Below, one piece after another: positions 29,719 through 33,740 of a stretch of DNA of 33,740 bases. Source of the stretch: Niastella sp. (GTDB lineage: Bacteria > Bacteroidota > Bacteroidia > Chitinophagales > Chitinophagaceae); the NCBI GenBank assembly GCA_017744515.1, contig JAGIBF010000089.1, positions 1 to 33,740 on the forward strand. The letters are read 5' to 3'. Both the position numbers and the translations under genes were made by a program. The notes under the pieces were generated by a model, which saw only the letters and a program-made list of their open reading frames with translations, searched no databases and was not told the origin of the DNA. Position 1 is the first letter of the stretch. Each line of letters starts with the position of its first letter.

Positions 29719-30981
29719 TTGAGAAACTTAATCGACTTTGCTTGTGTTCTTGGATTGATGTTGTTATCGACCCTCTCTGGGATGGCCCAGAGCAAAAATC
29801 GTATTACCGGTACTGTTATCAACGATAAGACAGGAACAGTCATCGCAAGCGCCAGCATCTTTATCAATGGATCTTCCAAAGGAACAGTTAGTAACGCCAA
29901 CGGTCATTTTGAATTGACAGATGTTCCTGCAAATGGCTCTTTTGAAATCATCATATCTTCTATCGGTTTCACTACACTTAGCTATCCTTATACAGGCGAC
30001 TCATTACCCCTGATCCTGCGCGTGCGTTTGAAGCCTAAAATAACAGAGCTGGAATCGATCGTAGTTGAGCCCTGGGAAAAGGATGGATGGGCAAAGTGGG
30101 GCCGTTTATTTACAGAGAGCTTTATTGGTACTACGGCCGCTTCACGTAATTGTGTGATCAAAAACTCCAAAGTACTCCGCTTTCGTTTTTCCCGCAAAAC
30201 CAACACGCTTATTGCAGTGGCCGACGAGCCATTGATCATCGAGAACAAAGCATTGGGATATCGCATCAAATACCAGCTGGAAGACTTCATTTACAATATG
30301 CGCGAGCGCACCTTGCTCTATGTGGGATTCACTTTCTTTGAGGATATGTCGGAAGACCGCAACCGTGTACCCCGTCGTTGGGTAAACAGCCGCAAACATG
30401 CCTATGAGGGCTCCATCGTACATTTTATGCGTGCCTTATACACCAATAAGCTGGCCAGCGAAGGGTTTGAGGTGCAACGCATGATCAAGGAACCTAACCT
30501 GGAAAAGGAACGGGTAAAGAAAGAATACGCAGCCCTTTGGCGCAGGAACTATGGTACCGGAGGCAGGCTTATGATGGGAAGGGGTGGTCCGGTTACAGTG
30601 GTAGGTGATTCTACCAATTATTATAACCGAATACTCAATCAACCCGACTTTATAGATATTGTCAATCCCACTTTATTGACGGCTGATAGTCTTACCACCC
30701 GTGCCGATTCTACCCGTATTTCGCTGTTCTTCCCACATTATCTCCATATCACTTATAAAAAGGGACTGGAAGAAGAAGGCTACCTGCAGAAGTATGGCGA
30801 AATACGCAAGCCCTGGCATCCACGCTCTGATGTATTCCTGCTTCAGGGTACCCCTGTAGTGATTGAAGCCTCAGGCGCCTACTTCCCACCACAGGATTTC
30901 TTCTCGTCAGGCTATTGGTCCTGGAGTGAGAAAATATGCCACCTGCTACCAGTTGATTTCGACCCTGAAAAAAACAGATAA
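29719..30981 (+). CDS. CarboxypepD_reg-like surface protein
   Basis: A 420-residue exported protein. The frame has a stop at 29710, so the only start that gives a full signal peptide is TTG at 29719 (MRNLIDFACVLGLMLLSTLSGMAQ); the ATG at 29758 would cut it short. Residues about 28-112 form a CarboxypepD_reg-like beta-sandwich (ITGTVINDKTGTVIASASIF, GHFELTDVPANGSFEIIIS, IGFTTLSYPY). The rest, about 115-420, is unfamiliar but rich in aromatic and charged residues. Such proteins are common in the Bacteroidota outer membrane or periplasm. The next gene, a lipoprotein, starts six bases after the stop, so the two form an operon. Confidence 0.83.
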   Translation: MRNLIDFACVLGLMLLSTLSGMAQSKNRITGTVINDKTGTVIASASIFINGSSKGTVSNANGHFELTDVPANGSFEIIISSIGFTTLSYPYTGDSLPLILRVRLKPKITELESIVVEPWEKDGWAKWGRLFTESFIGTTAASRNCVIKNSKVLRFRFSRKTNTLIAVADEPLIIENKALGYRIKYQLEDFIYNMRERTLLYVGFTFFEDMSEDRNRVPRRWVNSRKHAYEGSIVHFMRALYTNKLASEGFEVQRMIKEPNLEKERVKKEYAALWRRNYGTGGRLMMGRGGPVTVVGDSTNYYNRILNQPDFIDIVNPTLLTADSLTTRADSTRISLFFPHYLHITYKKGLEEEGYLQKYGEIRKPWHPRSDVFLLQGTPVVIEASGAYFPPQDFFSSGYWSWSEKICHLLPVDFDPEKNR

Positions 30982-30987
30982 CCTACT

Positions 30988-31773
30988 ATGCCTCTTCTTT
31001 ACCGCTGCCTCGTTTTGTTGACCATCATTACCCTGTTCAGCAATTGCTCCCGTCGTGATGCACTCAGTAAAGTATGGTTTTATACCTACGACGATACCAA
31101 AAGCAATACGGCTGCCAGCAGTGATGACAGTGACCCTTTGCTTACGCCCGTACATTTTATGAACCTGCAGCGGGATGGCAGGTTTACGGCTTACCTGCAG
31201 GGTTTTGACTATGGCGATTGGGAAGTGGACGGCGATTATATTATTCTCAAAAGCGCCGATAAAAAACGGCGGCGTATCCAGTTGCAGGGTGCAGGTAAAA
31301 ATGAGATCACGGTAGATATCCTGCCCGATAATGCTTTCCAATCGGCTTATCGATTCGAAGGCAATAGCAACAAATTAGACGAGGCTGATAATCCCTTTTC
31401 ATTAGCCAATAACAAGTGGCGTATCAAAGCCACACACAAGGAAAGCGATGCGGAAATTACAAACCGCCTGAAAAATCACCTGCTGTACTGGGAAAAATAT
31501 TTCGCCTGGGGTATCAGTACCGATAAAAAATCCCTTGATGTACGCAGCCTGCCCGGCCCTTTAAAAATGTATGGCAACGGTTTTGAACTGGTACCTCTGG
31601 AAGACTGGGCTCCCGAATGGGAGAGCCTCTTTTACGATAAAGAAGATACCCGCATCGCCTGGAATAAGCTGCACTACTTTTTCACTTATAAGCGCATTGC
31701 GTGGGCAAAAACCGACCATAAGTTTAAAATGTTTGTCTCAGCCTTTCAGCAAATGCAGCGGCAGGTAGAGTAG
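30988..31773 (+). CDS. Lipoprotein, unknown function, paired with the CarboxypepD_reg protein
   Basis: A 261-residue lipoprotein with signal peptide and lipobox LFSNC (Cys20). The mature part has beta-like segments such as GRFTAYLQGFDYGDWEVDGDY and later WEKYFAWGISTDKKSLDVRS, but no family that I recognise. It starts six bases after its neighbour's stop, so the two are translated together and may act together at the envelope. Convergent with the alpha/beta hydrolase, seven bases apart. Confidence 0.78.
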   Translation: MPLLYRCLVLLTIITLFSNCSRRDALSKVWFYTYDDTKSNTAASSDDSDPLLTPVHFMNLQRDGRFTAYLQGFDYGDWEVDGDYIILKSADKKRRRIQLQGAGKNEITVDILPDNAFQSAYRFEGNSNKLDEADNPFSLANNKWRIKATHKESDAEITNRLKNHLLYWEKYFAWGISTDKKSLDVRSLPGPLKMYGNGFELVPLEDWAPEWESLFYDKEDTRIAWNKLHYFFTYKRIAWAKTDHKFKMFVSAFQQMQRQVE

Positions 31774-31780
31774 TAGGTAC

Positions 31781-32710
31781 TTACTTTATCAGCTTATTAC
31801 TTTTCAACCACTGTTCAACCAGGTCCATCCATTTCACCTCACTGGTTTTATTGTACATGCCAAAACCATGACCTCCCTTTTCATAGAGGTAAATCTCACT
31901 ATGCACTTTGTGCTTTTGTAAAGCCTCATAAAAGTGCTCACTGTTTTGCACGATTACCGTCTTGTCATCTTTGGCGTGTACCAGGAAGGTGGGCGGTGTG
32001 GCTTTGGTAACCTGCAACTCATTGGAGTATTGAGTGATCTTTTCTGCAGAAGCATTTTCACCCAGTAATTTGGTGCGGGAACCTTTGTGGGCGAGGCTGT
32101 CGGTAAAGCTGATCACCGGGTAAAGGAGGATCATGAAATCGGGCCGTACCGGTGACTTGGCTGGTTGCTTATAAGTTTCGTTGGTAAGAACGTTGTGCTG
32201 GAAATGCGTGCCCGTAGTAGAGGCGAGGTGGCCACCGGCAGAAAAGCCGATAATCCCTACCTGGTTCTTTTTAATACCCCACTCGGCAGCGCGCTGGCGC
32301 ACCACCAGCAATGCCTGCTGGGCGTCCTGCAGGGGGCCGATCTCTTTATTGAGCATGGTAGTGTCATTGGGCAGGCGATATTTCAATACAAAGGCTGTAA
32401 TGCCCATTTCATTGAATTGACGGGCTACGTCGGAGCCCTCGTGGCTGGCCGCCAGGATGGAGTAGCCGCCGCCCGGACAAATAACAATGGCAGTGCCGTT
32501 GGCTTTGTCTTTGGGAGCAGGGTAAATGGTGAGTGTAGGCTTGGTTACATAGCTGATGCGGAGCTTCCCGTCTGCACCAACTGTCGAACTCTCCTTATCG
32601 GGTACCGGTTTGGAGTTGGGAACGTTATCAGGATACAGTGGGATCGTAGTTTGTGCCATAGCAGCTTGTACAAAGCTAAGAAAGGATAAAATGATCAGTG
32701 AGCGTTTCAT
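31781..32710 (-). CDS. Secreted alpha/beta hydrolase (esterase-like)
   Basis: A 309-residue protein from the ATG at 32710, with a signal peptide ending AAMAQ (residue 20). It has an alpha/beta hydrolase fold: oxyanion-hole motif VICPGGGYS (about 76-84), nucleophile Ser157 in GFSAGGH, Asp248/249 (HAKDDK) and His281 (GGHGFG). The pattern matches the BD-FAE/acetyl esterase group, which often deacetylates or hydrolyses plant polysaccharide side groups, but no carbohydrate gene cluster is nearby. It is exported. An upstream TATATTTG element gives it its own promoter. Confidence 0.9.
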   Translation of the reverse strand: MKRSLIILSFLSFVQAAMAQTTIPLYPDNVPNSKPVPDKESSTVGADGKLRISYVTKPTLTIYPAPKDKANGTAIVICPGGGYSILAASHEGSDVARQFNEMGITAFVLKYRLPNDTTMLNKEIGPLQDAQQALLVVRQRAAEWGIKKNQVGIIGFSAGGHLASTTGTHFQHNVLTNETYKQPAKSPVRPDFMILLYPVISFTDSLAHKGSRTKLLGENASAEKITQYSNELQVTKATPPTFLVHAKDDKTVIVQNSEHFYEALQKHKVHSEIYLYEKGGHGFGMYNKTSEVKWMDLVEQWLKSNKLIK

Positions 32711-32728
32711 ATGGTGTGCGTTATTGAT

Positions 32729-32736
32729 CAAATATA
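32729..32736 (-). promoter_or_regulatory. -7-type promoter element of the alpha/beta hydrolase
   Basis: Minus strand TATATTTG matches TAnnTTTG fully and is 18 bases before the ATG at 32710, leaving a leader of about 15 bases. Confidence 0.5.
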
Positions 32737-32859
32737 ATGCAAACGGGCTGTTTTCCTTTTAGGTTTCTTTCACAGAATGTTAAGTTAAAACAGGGGTATG
32801 GGCCATTGATACATGTAACTTATGGGTATACCTTCAGGTCATACAATAAACCAGCGTTT

Positions 32860-33321
32860 ATGAAAAAGTTATACTCCCTTTCAACATTACTTGTTGTATT
32901 AATATTTTTCTCCGGTTGTAGCAAAGACATCTTTAAACCATACGATGACCGCATCGAAGGTGTGTGGGAACTGACCGATGTAAACAAAGTAGGTTGGGGT
33001 AGCACCAACCTGAACTTTACCGGCGGACGGTTTACCTTCTATGGTAACGGTAAAGTAGAATATGAAGATGGCTATGGCGGTTTTTATGAAGGCCGCTGGG
33101 ACATCCGCAACCGCAACATCCCCGATTGCTACATTGATGAGAACGGCAACTCGATTTGTGATGGCCGTAATGTGCGCACGCTAAGCATCAATGTTACCGA
33201 CTTTGTGACCCATGATGTATTGTCTGAGTACTTTGATGAGATCGTGTTTACCGGTACCAACCGTTTCAAAGCTTACCTCTACGATGGCAATAGGACCTAT
33301 GTATTCCGCTTTAAGCGCTAA
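32860..33321 (+). CDS. Small lipoprotein, lipocalin-like
   Basis: A 153-residue protein from the ATG at 32860; the frame extends upstream, but the 41 extra codons are spacer. Lipobox FFSGCS with Cys20. The mature chain has repeated beta-hairpin-like segments (EGVWELTDVNKVGWG, GRFTFYGNGKVEYEDGYGG, YEGRWDIRN, AYLYDGNRTYVFRFKR), as in small lipocalin-like lipoproteins of Bacteroidota. The family is not certain. A terminator follows directly. Confidence 0.8.
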   Translation: MKKLYSLSTLLVVLIFFSGCSKDIFKPYDDRIEGVWELTDVNKVGWGSTNLNFTGGRFTFYGNGKVEYEDGYGGFYEGRWDIRNRNIPDCYIDENGNSICDGRNVRTLSINVTDFVTHDVLSEYFDEIVFTGTNRFKAYLYDGNRTYVFRFKR

Positions 33322-33349
33322 GTATAGTATAAATTATTATCTGATCAGG

Positions 33350-33376
33350 ACTCCCGGAATTTCCGGGAGTTTTTTT
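33350..33376 (+). terminator. Intrinsic terminator of the small lipoprotein gene
   Basis: ACTCCCGG (33350-33357) pairs with CCGGGAGT (33363-33370) over AATTT, then a run of seven T. Confidence 0.92.
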
Positions 33377-33440
33377 ATGAGAGTCACTGGTAAACGGCTA
33401 TCTTGACGTTCCTAAGCCGGTTTCAAATTCTATTTACAGC

Positions 33441-33740
33441 ATGCGATTAATAACAATACTCTCCCTGTTATTATTATCTTCCGTTGGGGCAAATGCTCAA
33501 CAGGACAAACGAGGGCGTATGTGGCAAGAGCTGCAACAGATACGGAATGAAAAGGCCGACTACACTATTGCTGATCCCGTTAGAAATAATGCTGATAAAC
33601 TCATAACCGGAAGCCGGTTGGTAGTCAAGGATCCATACCTCAAACAAATGGCTGCCCGGTACGGTAAAGCAGCTATACCCACACTGGTTGAAATGCTGGA
33701 GGATGAAAAGAAAGACTGGGCGGCTATATTGCTATTATAC
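33441..33740 (+). CDS. Secreted protein, 3' end outside the window
   Basis: The frame from the ATG at 33441 has no stop in its 100 visible codons and runs off the window. It starts with a signal peptide (MRLITILSLLLLSSVGANAQ) and continues with a charged, helix-rich region (MWQELQQIRNEKADY, RYGKAAIPTLVEMLEDEKKD) that could be HEAT-like. Without the rest no family can be assigned. There is no upstream gene in operon with it, because of the terminator before. Confidence 0.6.
   Translation, partial: MRLITILSLLLLSSVGANAQQDKRGRMWQELQQIRNEKADYTIADPVRNNADKLITGSRLVVKDPYLKQMAARYGKAAIPTLVEMLEDEKKDWAAILLLY

Noticed and set aside
29610..29828. A 72-residue frame over the start of the CarboxypepD_reg gene
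   Set aside because: It begins within the aspartate kinase terminator and overlaps the signal peptide of the real gene in another frame.
32737..32859. 41-residue N-terminal extension of the small lipoprotein
   Set aside because: A perfect lipoprotein signal peptide starts at 32860, and the upstream part looks non-coding.

Overview
The window looks like a chromosomal segment of a Bacteroidota bacterium, most probably of the Chitinophagaceae. Evidence: a PorP/SprF-type protein next to a very large PKD-repeat protein with a gliding-motility type C-terminal domain (type IX secretion hallmarks), tandem DUF1573 proteins, a single-chain E1 alpha-beta 2-oxoacid dehydrogenase, a CarboxypepD_reg-like surface protein, few Shine-Dalgarno-like sites, and promoter-like -7 elements of the Bacteroidota type (TAnnTTTG). 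No plasmid, phage, IS or CRISPR signature was seen. Most genes are housekeeping or envelope genes.

Layout. 1-2.3 kb: an AT-rich block with a membrane protein (cut by the window edge), a histidine kinase and a NarL/LuxR response regulator in overlapping frames, then a small secreted Cys-rich membrane protein. The block ends at a terminator and a minus-strand tRNA-Met, next to a tRNA-like stem-loop. 2.6-8.9 kb (minus): PorP/SprF-like protein and a 1698-residue PKD/T9SS protein, probably an exported adhesin and its outer-membrane partner. 9.2-12.2 kb (minus): a class I/II aminotransferase, a compact SET-domain protein and two DUF1573 periplasmic proteins. 12.3-19.1 kb (plus): fused E1 dehydrogenase, TRIC/YadS-type membrane protein, PhzF-family protein, small membrane protein and an FtsX/MacB-type permease. 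19.2-21.8 kb (minus): YebC regulator and an APC amino-acid permease. 22.0-26.5 kb (plus): dicarboxylate/amino-acid symporter, DedA protein, MFS transporter and a family 9 glycosyltransferase. 26.5-29.5 kb: a tiny acidic protein (minus), then an LDH2/MDH2-type dehydrogenase and an aspartate kinase (plus). 29.7-33.7 kb: a CarboxypepD_reg protein with a downstream lipoprotein, a secreted alpha/beta hydrolase (minus), a small lipoprotein and the start of a secreted protein that runs off the window.

How the genes fit together: the clearest functional units are the two-component pair, the PKD/PorP pair, the DUF1573 pair, the DedA-MFS pair and the CarboxypepD_reg-lipoprotein pair. The intergenic DNA is the most unusual part. 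Several spacers hold degenerate iterated short words that form inverted repeats, and several genes have a -7-like element only 4-5 nt before the start codon, suggesting leaderless transcripts. An array of GTCAT half-sites lies before the LDH2-type gene. I did not find one large undescribed system. The best candidates for new biology are the Cys-rich protein beside the two-component pair, the tRNA-like stem-loop, the iterated-word spacers and the GTCAT array.
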